In this document: positions 16,283 through 24,094 of the stretch, one piece after another
Layout of the letters: each line of letters opens with the position of its first letter
Position numbering within the stretch: the first letter of the stretch is position 1
Source of the DNA: Spirochaetaceae bacterium
GTDB taxonomy: Bacteria; Spirochaetota; Spirochaetia; Treponematales; Treponemataceae
NCBI GenBank assembly: GCA_017618015.1
Contig: JAFZVC010000093.1
Span: 1 to 32,559, forward strand
Direction: 5' to 3'
DNA: 32,559 nt
Program-made: the position numbers and the translations under genes
The notes under the pieces: generated by a model
What the model was told of the DNA's origin: nothing
What the model saw: the letters and a program-made list of their open reading frames with translations, nothing else
Database searches by the model: none

Positions 16283-17132
16283 GAATATCCTCCAGACTTA
16301 CGCTCTTGCCAGCCCATTTGTAAGAAATAGAGCCGTACCGCATATCCACTTCCTCAACATCCGTATCGACGGAATCTATAACATCAAGGACAACCAGCAT
16401 ATACCGCAGCGTTTCCTCCGACAGCGAGCGGTCGGTTATTATTCTTGTGCGGGAATGAATAGGATACATTACCAACTCATAGCTGCCTGACGCAAGCGGC
16501 TGAACGTGTATCTCTGACAAGGCAGAAAAATACGCGGGATTATTCTCAGCCAACACAACAATCTGATCGAGCAAAGGCTTGTATGCAGGCGCGATATGAA
16601 AACCTTCCGTAACCTTTTCCAGCTCCAACCCAGTAACAAGAGGGACTGCGCCGTTATTATGGAATCCGGCAGATGAGAATACTACACCATTTTTATCTAT
16701 TTGAACAGTACGCGTTCTTCCGTCAAGGTTCATCAACGAAACGACGACGGGCATACGCTCGGAAACATGAACGAGAACCTGATCAGGGAATTTTTTCTCG
16801 ACAACGAGGCTGTCTGCGTCGAGTGCAGGATTTGAAGCAAGCCGTGCTGCGAATTCTTTACGGTCAAAACTTATCCAGGACGTCGTAAAGTCCATACCGC
16901 TGTCCCTAAGGACATCATTTGAAGAAATTGTTTCAAGCCCGGAGAAAACGACATGGGCAGGAGAAAAACATGGGAATACTACTGCGTACAAAACTACATC
17001 AAGTATAAGGAACGCAGAAAGAGCAAGGACAAGGATCTTAAGAACCTTGAACTTCTTATCGACAGACTTCTGCCGCTTCTCCTCCTGCTCGAAATATCGT
17101 CCGTACTCTGTATAAACGAAACCGTCACTCAT
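16275..17132 (-). CDS. ftsQ: FtsQ/DivIB division protein
   Basis: This is a 285-residue bitopic protein. A charged cytoplasmic N-terminus (about 1-30) leads to one membrane helix (LKILVLALSAFLILDVVLYA, about 36-58) and a periplasmic POTRA domain (VVFSGLETISSNDVL onwards, with FPDQVLVHVSERMP). The rest is the beta-domain that contacts FtsL and FtsB-like partners. The ATG at 17132 is preferred to a TTG eight codons upstream because GGAG lies at good spacing before it. It overlaps the ftsW 3' end by eight bases. FtsQ is weakly conserved, so the call rests on the topology, the POTRA pattern and its place between ftsW and ftsA. Confidence 0.9.
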   Translation of the reverse strand: MSDGFVYTEYGRYFEQEEKRQKSVDKKFKVLKILVLALSAFLILDVVLYAVVFPCFSPAHVVFSGLETISSNDVLRDSGMDFTTSWISFDRKEFAARLASNPALDADSLVVEKKFPDQVLVHVSERMPVVVSLMNLDGRTRTVQIDKNGVVFSSAGFHNNGAVPLVTGLELEKVTEGFHIAPAYKPLLDQIVVLAENNPAYFSALSEIHVQPLASGSYELVMYPIHSRTRIITDRSLSEETLRYMLVVLDVIDSVDTDVEEVDMRYGSISYKWAGKSVSLEDIRE

Positions 17133-18276
17133 ATAAATTCTCCGGAACTTCTTCAAATTCTTTTCTCGATATATTTATCAATAGCCCACAGGCTATCATC
17201 ATCGCAATAACAGAAGAACCACCCGCTGAAAAAAACGGAAGGTTTATTCCCGTAGAAGGGAGAGCGCCACATACAACGCCGCAGTTCAAAAGCGACTGAA
17301 GGACGACAGACGAACCGCATCCAATTGCCGTATATGATTCAAATCGATTTTTCGCATGGCGCGCAATGTTAAGAACCCGCCACCCAAAATAAAGCAGGAC
17401 GGCAAAATAGATAATAACGCCGAAGAATCCCATTGCTTCGCACCAACCGGCAAAAACAAAGTCCGCCTGAACTTCCGGGATATTCCGTGCATAACGAAGC
17501 CCCGTTCCAAAACCAGAGCCCCAGAAACCACCGGCTGTAATGGCGCGGCGGGAAGCTGCAAGCTGGAAGTTCATGCCATGAATATCGTAGTCAGGACGCA
17601 AGAAAGCAATAAGCCTGTTCACACGATACTCCTCGCTGAAAACAAAAAGCAGGGCGACAGGAACGGCGAAAACGCAAAAAGCCGCGAACCAGCGCAAATA
17701 AACGCCAGCGACAAAGAAGAGGATGAACCCAAGCACAAGGATAAAAAATGCCGTCGAGAAATCGTCCTGAAGGAAAACGACAATAACAAACGCAAAAAGA
17801 CCGAAAGCCGCCGGATAAACGGATACGGCAGGATTATCGAGTTTGTCATTTTTTTTGTCGAACAAGTTCGCCAAAAAAAGAACAACGCCGATTTTCGCAA
17901 GTTCCGAAGGCTGGAACGTTCCGCCCGCCGGCAGCGCGAACCAGCGGCGCGCGCCGTTTTTCTCAACGCCAAGTCCTGGAATGAACGGCAAAAAGCAAAG
18001 CAAAAAGCATATTACAACGATTACAGGCAGCAGTTTGCGAATAAAATCCATGCTTATACACGAAGCGATAATAAGAAGAACAAGTCCAACCCCGGCAGCC
18101 TGAAGCTGACGATCAAGGAAATAGAACTCGCTTTCTTTGGCGCGCGCCGCGTAACTGGCAGAACTTACATAAAGCGTTATTAGACCAAGTCCCATAAGGA
18201 GAATTACAGAAACGACAAGCCCCGCATCCGTCTTTTTGCGACCAATAGGGCGTTCAGCAAACATACCGATGCTCAT
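17125..18276 (-). CDS. ftsW: FtsW, SEDS septal peptidoglycan polymerase
   Basis: This is a 383-residue polytopic SEDS glycosyltransferase with about ten membrane helices. It polymerises lipid II at the septum together with a class B PBP. Diagnostic segments include GARRWFALPAGGTFQPSELAK (around the catalytic loop), FLQDDFSTAFF, and the C-terminal LPSTGINLPFFSAGGSSV. The ATG at 18276 overlaps the murF stop (ATGA) and has GGAGG seven bases before it, which beats a more upstream start. The usual PBP partner FtsI is not encoded in this cluster and must be elsewhere. Confidence 0.96.
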   Translation of the reverse strand: MSIGMFAERPIGRKKTDAGLVVSVILLMGLGLITLYVSSASYAARAKESEFYFLDRQLQAAGVGLVLLIIASCISMDFIRKLLPVIVVICFLLCFLPFIPGLGVEKNGARRWFALPAGGTFQPSELAKIGVVLFLANLFDKKNDKLDNPAVSVYPAAFGLFAFVIVVFLQDDFSTAFFILVLGFILFFVAGVYLRWFAAFCVFAVPVALLFVFSEEYRVNRLIAFLRPDYDIHGMNFQLAASRRAITAGGFWGSGFGTGLRYARNIPEVQADFVFAGWCEAMGFFGVIIYFAVLLYFGWRVLNIARHAKNRFESYTAIGCGSSVVLQSLLNCGVVCGALPSTGINLPFFSAGGSSVIAMMIACGLLINISRKEFEEVPENLYE

Positions 18277-19718
18277 ATCGCCGCCTCCGCCTTGTCGCAA
18301 AGAACAGAAACTATACGTTCCAGCCGTAGTCCCCTTGAACCTTTCACAAGCACAAGGTCTCCGTCAGAAAGAAGTTCCCGCACGGCGGCGGCAACTTTAC
18401 CGACGCTGTCATCATCACACGACGGCTCCGAGAAAAGCCGTATCGCCACGCTATTCTTTTTGCAATAATCAGTTGCCGCCTCATACGCGCCAACCATTTC
18501 CTTGCCGACAAAAAAAGCGGCATACGGTTTTTCAGAGGCGGCGAGCTCGCCCGTCTTTCTATGGATTTCGGCAGAAGCCGCACCAAGTTCAAGCATATCG
18601 CCAAGCACAAAAACTACTTTGCTGTTTGTTTTGGCGCATTCTCCGTAAAAACGGATTGCTTCCGCCATTGACTCAGCGTTCGCATTGTAGCAGTCCTGAA
18701 CGACCGTATAGCGACCACGAAGCACGCGGCTTCTGCCGAAAAGTGGCTTCACGCTTTCAATTCCTTTACGGATTGCTTCCGCCGGAACGGAAAGCTTTTC
18801 TGCAAGGGCGACGACGGCAAGCATATTCTTAAAGTTGTACTTGCCCGGCAGCGGAAGTTCTACAGGCACCCCGCAGTACTTGAAAGATGTACCGCCTATG
18901 CCGTCAACATGCACGTCAGTCACGTTTTTCTGATATTCCGTACCAAAAAACTGCACGCTTCCCTTTGGAACGTCGGCAAGGAAGGATGCGTATTCGTCGT
19001 CGCCGGGAACAAAGCCGGTACACGAATCGTCCGCGAAACGCGAAAATATTTTCTTTTTTTCCTCAGCAATATTGTCTTTTGATCCGAGAATTCCGATATG
19101 GGCAGTCCCGATATTTGTGATTATCGCAAACGAAGGACAAAGAACCCCGGCAAGCTCAGCTATCTCGTTCCGGCGGTTCATACCCATCTCGAACACCCCT
19201 GCTTGATGTTCTTTCCTTATATTAAACACTGAAAGAGGAAGACCCGTCTCGGAATTAAAGTTGCCTTCTGTGGCAACAACATTGTATTTCTGGGAAAGAA
19301 CGGCAACGGCAATCTCTTTCGTCGTCGTTTTTCCGTTCGAGCCTGTAATTCCTATTTTTATAAGCTCCGGGAATTTCTTTACATAAGCAGCCGCAGCCGC
19401 TTGTAAAGCATAAAGCGTATCCTCTACAAAAATCACCGCTGCGTTAGCGGCAGAGTATTCTTTATCTGTTTCAGGAAGTGCATTCCAGTTCTTCTCAACG
19501 GCAAAAACGACAGACGCACCTTTTTCAACCGCACTCCGGATATAAATGTGCCCGTCCTGGTTCTCGCCGACAAGCGGAACGAAAAGGCTGCTTTCCTTCA
19601 CGTTCCTGCTGTCTGTAACCACAGAAGAGAAAAATATTTTCTGTCCGACGTTTCTTCCCTTTACGGCTTCAAGAAGTTCTTCCGCGCCTAAAAGGGAACC
19701 CGCACTCCCCTCAATCAT
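18273..19718 (-). CDS. murF: MurF, UDP-MurNAc-tripeptide:D-Ala-D-Ala ligase
   Basis: This is a 481-residue cytoplasmic ATP-dependent ligase that adds D-Ala-D-Ala to complete the UDP-MurNAc-pentapeptide. An N-terminal UDP-binding domain (about 1-105) precedes the Mur ATPase with the P-loop GITGSNGKTTTK (about 123-134) and the downstream GNFNSETGLPLSV and FEMGMNRRNEI motifs. The C-terminal domain carries DCYNANAESM. The start overlaps the ftsL stop and its stop overlaps the ftsW start (both ATGA), giving tight coupling. Of the mur genes usually found in dcw clusters (murE, mraY, murD, murG, murC), only murF is present. Confidence 0.96.
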   Translation of the reverse strand: MIEGSAGSLLGAEELLEAVKGRNVGQKIFFSSVVTDSRNVKESSLFVPLVGENQDGHIYIRSAVEKGASVVFAVEKNWNALPETDKEYSAANAAVIFVEDTLYALQAAAAAYVKKFPELIKIGITGSNGKTTTKEIAVAVLSQKYNVVATEGNFNSETGLPLSVFNIRKEHQAGVFEMGMNRRNEIAELAGVLCPSFAIITNIGTAHIGILGSKDNIAEEKKKIFSRFADDSCTGFVPGDDEYASFLADVPKGSVQFFGTEYQKNVTDVHVDGIGGTSFKYCGVPVELPLPGKYNFKNMLAVVALAEKLSVPAEAIRKGIESVKPLFGRSRVLRGRYTVVQDCYNANAESMAEAIRFYGECAKTNSKVVFVLGDMLELGAASAEIHRKTGELAASEKPYAAFFVGKEMVGAYEAATDYCKKNSVAIRLFSEPSCDDDSVGKVAAAVRELLSDGDLVLVKGSRGLRLERIVSVLCDKAEAAI

Positions 19719-20035
19719 TTTGTACCAACTTTTACCCTTACAATATCTTCACTTTCTGCTTCCTGCATGCCATATTCATCGACTGCAGTTTGTTCTATTC
19801 TGTCAGAGCCCGTAAGCAAGCTAAGCTCGCCCACAAGCCTGCGATTTCCGTCAATTATCGAATACTGGCGGGAATCAAGCTCGTCCACATCCGCCGCCAG
19901 CGTTTTATACCGATGGACCTGGAAAAGTCCCGCTACGAGCAAAAGGGGAACTATCAAAGCGAGTACGCATATCAAAATACTTTTTTTCACACCGTTCACT
20001 TTCTTCATGCTCTTCATACTCTTTTTCCTCACCAT
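19715..20035 (-). CDS. ftsL: FtsL-like small division protein
   Basis: The product is 106 residues long: a basic N-terminus (MVRKKSMKSMKKVNGVKKS), one membrane helix (ILICVLALIVPLLLVAGLF, about 20-38) and a periplasmic coiled-coil segment (YKTLAADVDELDSRQYSIIDGN), ending in a short acidic tail. This bitopic topology, the size and the position between rsmH and murF are those of FtsL. FtsL forms a complex with FtsB and FtsQ and activates FtsW. Sequence identity within the family is very low, so topology and context carry the call, and an FtsB/DivIC-like protein is an alternative. Three in-frame ATGs at the start leave the exact N-terminus uncertain. Confidence 0.8.
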   Translation of the reverse strand: MVRKKSMKSMKKVNGVKKSILICVLALIVPLLLVAGLFQVHRYKTLAADVDELDSRQYSIIDGNRRLVGELSLLTGSDRIEQTAVDEYGMQEAESEDIVRVKVGTK

Positions 20036-20039
20036 TCAC

Positions 20040-21026
20040 TCACCGCAACTTACGGATAACCCGCAGCTTCGCGCTTCTTGACGGCGAGTTTTCAGAAACT
20101 TCGTCATCAGTCGGCGCGACAGGCTTTCGCGTAAGAAGCTCCGCCCTCGGCTTGCCGCCACAAGTACAAATCGCTTGCTCCGGCGGACAAATGCACGCTT
20201 TCGCCAAATCACGGAATATATTCTTTACGATTCTGTCCTCCAGCGAATGAAACGTAATTACGCCCATTTTTCCGCCGGTCTTAAGAACCGAAAAAGCCGA
20301 CGACAACGCTGGCGGAATGTTGTCAAGCTCATGGTTGACGGCAATCCGCAAAGCCTGGAAGCTTTTTGTCGCCGGGTGAATAGCTCCGTGCCTGTAAGGA
20401 GCCGGAACAGCCCTATATATAATATCGGCAAGCACTTTTGACGAAACTATACGTGACATCCGTCTTGCCTCACATATAGCAGATGCAATGCGTCTGCTAT
20501 ACCGCTCCTCACCGTACATATATATAATATCCGCAAGCTCTTTCTCGCTTTTGGTATTAACGACCGTCTCCACGGAATCGCCCGCATCGGGATTCAACCG
20601 CATATCAAGAGGCTCGTCATACCGGAACGAGAAGCCTCTGCCTGACCGTTCGTAATGGAAAACCGAAATCCCAAGGTCGAACAGTATAAGATCGGGCTTT
20701 GGCAAACTATCCGGATAATTTGCATAAAAATCGTTGAACCAGCCCTGATGAAAACTCATCCGGTTTCCAAAAGGCATAAGCCTTTGTTTGGCCCGTGCCT
20801 GAATTTTCGGATCTGCGTCCAATCCGATTATACGCAAATTTTCAAACCGTTTTAAAAACGCCTCGGAATGTCCACCTTCTCCCAACGTAGAGTCGACCAT
20901 AAACGCATCATCAGCGTATGGTTCGCCAACCGGAGACAGGTATTCCAATGTCTCATGGAGCAGAACAGGCGTATGGACAATCTCAAGATTGCTCAAAGCT
21001 CCCGCAACCCCACATTCTTGCTCCAT
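20040..21026 (-). CDS. rsmH: RsmH (MraW), 16S rRNA m4C1402 methyltransferase
   Basis: This is a 328-residue SAM-dependent enzyme that N4-methylates C1402 in the decoding centre. Motif I is DSTLGEGGHSEAFL (about 44-57), followed by the LILFDLGISV block. Family segments GRGFSFRYDEPLDMRL, ALRIAVNHEL and ITFHSLEDRIVK are all present. GGAG lies nine bases before the ATG. It is the second gene of the cluster, 18 bases after mraZ, which is its standard place. The N-terminus carries about 15 extra residues before the conserved HTPVLLHETL. Confidence 0.97.
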   Translation of the reverse strand: MEQECGVAGALSNLEIVHTPVLLHETLEYLSPVGEPYADDAFMVDSTLGEGGHSEAFLKRFENLRIIGLDADPKIQARAKQRLMPFGNRMSFHQGWFNDFYANYPDSLPKPDLILFDLGISVFHYERSGRGFSFRYDEPLDMRLNPDAGDSVETVVNTKSEKELADIIYMYGEERYSRRIASAICEARRMSRIVSSKVLADIIYRAVPAPYRHGAIHPATKSFQALRIAVNHELDNIPPALSSAFSVLKTGGKMGVITFHSLEDRIVKNIFRDLAKACICPPEQAICTCGGKPRAELLTRKPVAPTDDEVSENSPSRSAKLRVIRKLR

Positions 21027-21044
21027 TACAGAACACTCCGAAAA

Positions 21045-21488
21045 CTAAAAATGGATATCTGTCAGGCTAGACGCAGCATCAATAAGAGCAGACTCATTCT
21101 GCTCGTTGTATTCCTGATACTTCGCCGCATCCCAAAGCTCCATGTACTTGCTTATACCAAGTATCACGCAGTCTTTAGAAAGCCCAGCATACTCCCTTAA
21201 ACTTTGAGGAATAGAAAGACGACCCGATTTGTCAAATTCAACTTCTTGCGCCGGGGCAATCAAGTGCCTTACAACAAGCTTTGACTTTGGATCAAAAGGA
21301 GAGGAAGACCCCATGATCTTGTCAGACAAGGTCTTCCACTCCTCTGGAGTATAGAGCCATAAGCAGCTGTCTATTGCTTTGGTTACAACGAGAACATTTC
21401 CTGTTATTGCTGTCCGGAGTTTGGACGGAAAAAGAATTCTTCCTTTTTCATCCAAAGTGTTCCGGTACTCACCAGTTAGCAATTCCAT
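21045..21488 (-). CDS. mraZ: MraZ, transcriptional regulator of the division cluster
   Basis: This is a 147-residue ring-forming DNA-binding protein with two AbrB-like swapped-hairpin units. Each carries the family's D-x-K/S-G-R core (LDEKGRILFPSKLR and FDKSGRLSIPQSLR). The frame is open for about 100 codons further upstream, but the ATG at 21488 is chosen because the MraZ family starts with this MELLTGEYRNTLDEKGR-type sequence. The promoter and binding boxes also lie just before it. MraZ represses its own operon in E. coli by binding repeats upstream of mraZ, and the matching array is visible here. No strong Shine-Dalgarno is seen, because the last box occupies that space. Confidence 0.96.
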   Translation of the reverse strand: MELLTGEYRNTLDEKGRILFPSKLRTAITGNVLVVTKAIDSCLWLYTPEEWKTLSDKIMGSSSPFDPKSKLVVRHLIAPAQEVEFDKSGRLSIPQSLREYAGLSKDCVILGISKYMELWDAAKYQEYNEQNESALIDAASSLTDIHF

Positions 21489-21489
21489 A

Positions 21490-21533
21490 CCACTATTTTC
21501 CACTAATCTCCACTTTTTCCCACCCAATTCCCA
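21490..21533 (-). promoter_or_regulatory. MraZ-box array (10-bp-phased GTGG repeats)
   Basis: Read on the mraZ strand, GTGG occurs with exact 10-bp spacing (plus-strand CCAC at 21490, 21500, 21510 and 21520), and a further TGGG lies at 21530-21533. Known MraZ operators are TGGG-type repeats one helical turn apart. The array covers the predicted transcription start and runs to two bases from the start codon, so binding should block transcription and perhaps initiation of translation. The repeats are seen; the function follows from the family. Confidence 0.85.
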
Positions 21534-21560
21534 TTTTATTCGAAAAAAATGACTTGTCAA
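21533..21560 (-). promoter_or_regulatory. Sigma-70-type promoter of the mraZ-hslU cluster
   Basis: On the minus strand TTGACA (21555-21560) and TAAAAT (21533-21538) are separated by 16 bases. Transcription should start near 21526, inside the MraZ-box array. This is the best promoter for the whole 15-gene run. Confidence 0.8.
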
Positions 21561-21635
21561 TTTGAAAATAATGATTTTTTTAGAGAAAACTACAATATCT
21601 TTACTTTTAAAGTACACGCATGTATAGTTATAATC

Positions 21636-22346
21636 ATGATAAACACCTATAACGAAACAGATCTGCATAAAACGCTCAAAGAAATGTATGCAAAAAAATA
21701 CGACGGAAAGATGGAAGTTCAGGAAAATGATGTGATTTGTGACGTTTTGTGCGATGATTCTGAAAAAACGGTTATAGAAATACAAACGAAAGGTTTATAT
21801 AAACTGATGCCCAAGCTGCTCAAGCTTAAGGATAACCATACAATACGCGTAGTTCATCCGCTTGTAACAGAGTTCAGGATAGAGCTTTACGATGAGGATG
21901 GAAAACTGATTTCAAGGCGCAGAAGTCCGAAACGCCTTTCGATGCTTGATGTTTACGAAGAGCTGATGGGCATATATCCGCTTTTGGGAGAACCCTGGTT
22001 TACGCTGGAGGTTATTCCGGTCAGCTGTACAGAAACGCGTATAAGGACAAAAGAACCCGTTCAGCTTGCGAATAAAAGCAGGCGTTTTAAAAGAAACTGG
22101 TACAAGACAGGCAGAAAGCTTGATTCAATGCAGGAAAGCGTCGTTATGCACGGGCTTTCATCGTACATAGACATTCTGCCGGAAAAAGTTCAGCTGTTCA
22201 GGGATGGAACGCCTTTCTGCGCGAAAGACTTGTACGAAGCCGGCTGCGGGAAGCATAACTACAGGATTCTGTGGGTTCTGAAAAAAGCCGAGGCCGTGGA
22301 ATTTGCGTTCAAAAAGGGAAAGACCTCGTATTACAAATTCGTATAA
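21636..22346 (+). CDS. Uncharacterised protein with a PD-(D/E)xK-like N-terminal pattern
   Basis: This is a 236-residue soluble protein. Residues about 20-75 read as a restriction-endonuclease-like core: VICDVLCDD then VIEIQTKGLYKLMPKL, resembling the D...E-x-K layout but with Gln-Thr where Lys is usual. A conserved-looking block follows (HPLVTEF, RRRSPKRLSMLDVYEEL, EVIPVSCTETRIRT), with a C-terminal part that could be a winged helix. It reminds me of a widespread uncharacterised family (possibly DUF8091), but that name is from memory. The frame is open back to 21549, but the ATG at 21636 begins the family-like sequence. TATAGT and TATAAT lie immediately upstream with no Shine-Dalgarno, suggesting a leaderless message. 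It is divergent from mraZ. Confidence 0.7.
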   Translation: MINTYNETDLHKTLKEMYAKKYDGKMEVQENDVICDVLCDDSEKTVIEIQTKGLYKLMPKLLKLKDNHTIRVVHPLVTEFRIELYDEDGKLISRRRSPKRLSMLDVYEELMGIYPLLGEPWFTLEVIPVSCTETRIRTKEPVQLANKSRRFKRNWYKTGRKLDSMQESVVMHGLSSYIDILPEKVQLFRDGTPFCAKDLYEAGCGKHNYRILWVLKKAEAVEFAFKKGKTSYYKFV

Positions 22347-22396
22347 AAAAAGACCTGTGCAACGAGCGTCGTATAACGCCCACACAGGTCTTTTTT
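22345..22396. terminator. Bidirectional intrinsic terminator
   Basis: AGACCTGTG (22351-22359) pairs with CACAGGTCT (22383-22391), flanked by an A run on the left and a T run on the right, so it works on both strands. It separates the convergent nuclease-like gene (+) and the downstream flaA gene (-). Confidence 0.9.
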
Positions 22397-22453
22397 ATTA
22401 GGAGCACTCATGGAGCAACGAAAACTCCATAAGCACTTCATCAGTATTTGATA

Positions 22454-23191
22454 TTACCAGTTATCGCTTGGATCATCACCGTCCAAATTCTCTACAGAAT
22501 AGAGGTCTGTTACAGCGCGAAGGTCATCAAGATACATATAGTACTGACCGTATGCTGTCTCTGGGTCACAGTCAATTCTGAAACCTACTATTCTAAGACC
22601 AGGACGCTCGCCCCAGAATGGGCTCTGCTGAACGATACCGCGTTTTCCATCAGGAGAAACAGGTACTGTTACAGTCATCTTTCTCCAGCCAGAGAAAGCA
22701 AGCGTTCCCATGTACAGCTCGAAATTATTTCCGAAATAATCCTGAACAAGGAGTGTCAGCTGGTGAGCCTGGTTACGGCCTGCTACCCAAACGGAAACAG
22801 TTTTTGCAACACCCTCAACAGGAATCGGGCGAGCTGCTGTGATGAAGAAAGAGTTTACGCCTCTCTTGAAGAATTCAATCTTTACACCGTATACCTTTGA
22901 GTTAGGAGAATCTTTAACTTCCTCTGGAAGCTTGATTTCTTCAGCTCTTTCCTCTGGATCAAGGTCTGAGAACGGTCCACCGTCAAAAAGGCGGCCTGTA
23001 ATTATGCCTGAATCCGGAGAGATGCGGCAGTTCCATGAACCCTCGCGCTCAAACAGGTCAAGAGAAATCTCTCTTAATGACTGATGGGCTGAATCCGCAT
23101 CCGTAGACGGATCGTTTGTATACATGCTCGGCTGTGCAAAAGCAGCTGTAAAAACTGCCAGAACTATCAAAATAGCAACAAGCTTCTTCAT
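22454..23191 (-). CDS. flaA: FlaA flagellar filament outer layer (sheath) protein
   Basis: This is a 245-residue exported protein of the spirochete FlaA family, which coats the FlaB core of the periplasmic flagella. A Sec signal peptide (MKKLVAILIVLAVFTAAFA, cleaved before QPS) precedes the mature domain. Typical segments include KVYGVKIEFFKRGVNSF, KTVSVWVAGRNQAHQL, FSGWRKMTVTVPV and GFRIDCDPETAYGQYYMYL. It is the downstream member of a tandem pair: the upstream paralogue's stop codon lies inside the GGGGAGG-type ribosome site of this gene. I recall a comparable pair beside the aldolase gene in T. pallidum (TP0663/TP0664 next to TP0662). Uniform codon choice points to high expression. Confidence 0.92.
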   Translation of the reverse strand: MKKLVAILIVLAVFTAAFAQPSMYTNDPSTDADSAHQSLREISLDLFEREGSWNCRISPDSGIITGRLFDGGPFSDLDPEERAEEIKLPEEVKDSPNSKVYGVKIEFFKRGVNSFFITAARPIPVEGVAKTVSVWVAGRNQAHQLTLLVQDYFGNNFELYMGTLAFSGWRKMTVTVPVSPDGKRGIVQQSPFWGERPGLRIVGFRIDCDPETAYGQYYMYLDDLRAVTDLYSVENLDGDDPSDNW

Positions 23192-23195
23192 TCAA

Positions 23196-23933
23196 CTACC
23201 TCCCCTGAACATCGAACTGTGAATTGCGCAGCTCGTAACCATCATAGATAGTATTGAGTGTGTTCGTAGTATATCTTATGCGGTCAAAATAAACCGCGAA
23301 GTCGTTGGCATACTCGTTAGGATCAGCAGTGATTCTGAAACCAAGGAATTTCATGTTGTCTTCGATTGAGCGAAGTCTTGACTGCTGTTTGAGCCATGTA
23401 GGAATCTGAACAACGATATTCTTCCATCCGTTGAATGTAAGAACTGTTGCAGGGAATACATGAACAGAACCATTACAGTCACGGGTAACAATTTCCAAGG
23501 AGTATTTGTAGTTTGCACCCCATACCCAGAAATCGATCTGAGTTACGTTACCTGAAAGAGGAATCTCATAGAGCTCGCCGGTATCTTTGTTCGCCGGGTA
23601 AATCTCCATCCAGTTATCGCCCTTGCGGTCATACCAAACCTGAGAGCCAAAAACTAATGGCGTAGATTCATCATCAGCATCACGATATGCCCTAAGGGAA
23701 TTCGGAATGCCTTCTACATAACCGAATTTCGGATACTGATCGTTCTCATCATCACCGACATGAACGTATTTACTTGCCTGCACGGACCATGTCCAGTCCA
23801 CTGCATCCTGATCATCGAAATCATCAATAAGAATTGTCTCGACGCTCTTATCGCTGGGCTGTGCAAAAACAGGTAGACTGAAGCACAATGCCAGAATAAG
23901 ACATAAGCAGACCCAACCGCTCTGTTTCATCAA
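23196..23933 (-). CDS. FlaA-type flagellar filament outer layer protein, second paralogue
   Basis: This is a 245-residue paralogue of the downstream FlaA with the same architecture. A Sec signal peptide (about 1-24, ending LPVFA before QPSD) is followed by a beta-rich domain with the same order of motifs: NVTQIDFWVWGANYKYSLE, TFNGWKNIVVQIPTW, KFLGFRITADPNEYANDF and YFDRIRYTT. The two share organisation but differ widely in sequence, so they probably have distinct positions in the sheath. It is the first gene of the pair, transcribed from a consensus promoter about 100 bases upstream with a hairpin in its leader. It acts in the periplasm as a structural motility protein. Confidence 0.9.
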   Translation of the reverse strand: MMKQSGWVCLCLILALCFSLPVFAQPSDKSVETILIDDFDDQDAVDWTWSVQASKYVHVGDDENDQYPKFGYVEGIPNSLRAYRDADDESTPLVFGSQVWYDRKGDNWMEIYPANKDTGELYEIPLSGNVTQIDFWVWGANYKYSLEIVTRDCNGSVHVFPATVLTFNGWKNIVVQIPTWLKQQSRLRSIEDNMKFLGFRITADPNEYANDFAVYFDRIRYTTNTLNTIYDGYELRNSQFDVQGR

Positions 23934-23983
23934 ACACTCCTTTCAGTATAAAAACTGAATGAAATAGCATTTACCTAATGATA

Positions 23984-24024
23984 AGCAGGCTGAGTTTCTG
24001 ACGATGAGCCATACAGCCCTGCTA
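23984..24024 (-). other. Stem-loop in the flaA leader RNA
   Basis: AGCAGGCTG (23984-23992) pairs with CAGCCCTGCT (24015-24024) with one bulged base and a 22-base loop. It begins only a few bases after the predicted transcription start from the promoter at 24033-24061, so the flaA message would carry a 5' hairpin. Such structures often protect abundant messages from decay; that role is inferred. Confidence 0.55.
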
Positions 24025-24032
24025 TTCCACTA

Positions 24033-24061
24033 ATTATATTTATAAGCAAATTCTTTGTCAA
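24033..24061 (-). promoter_or_regulatory. Full-consensus sigma-70-type promoter of the flaA pair
   Basis: On the minus strand TTGACA (24056-24061) and TATAAT (24033-24038) are exactly 17 bases apart, a perfect match to the vegetative consensus. Transcription should start near 24026, leaving a leader of about 93 bases. Confidence 0.85.
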
Positions 24062-24066
24062 ACTCA

Positions 24067-24094
24067 TTATCGGCATAAGCTACGTTTCTCTTGA
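24067..24094 (-). promoter_or_regulatory. Possible sigma-28 flagellar promoter of flaA
   Basis: GCCGATAA (minus strand, 24067-24074) is a perfect sigma-28 -10 element. Sixteen bases upstream lies TCAA (24091-24094) in place of the consensus TAAA at 15. The -35 match is imperfect, so this is a candidate only. It sits just upstream of the consensus sigma-70 promoter, so both could drive flaA. Confidence 0.5.

Noticed and set aside
17356..18183. Long open frame (275 codons) on the plus strand opposite ftsW
   Set aside because: Its product is Lys/Asn/Arg-rich with no domain, and it lies entirely antisense to a clear ftsW gene in a codon-biased region.
21489..21785. Upstream extension of mraZ by about 99 codons
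   Set aside because: The extra residues are Phe/Ile-rich, run through the promoter and MraZ boxes and overlap the divergent gene. The family N-terminus begins at 21488.
22410..22430. ATGGAG/CTCCAT hairpin between the terminator and flaA as an additional terminator
   Set aside because: Only six base pairs, no T tract on either strand, and a strong terminator lies next to it.
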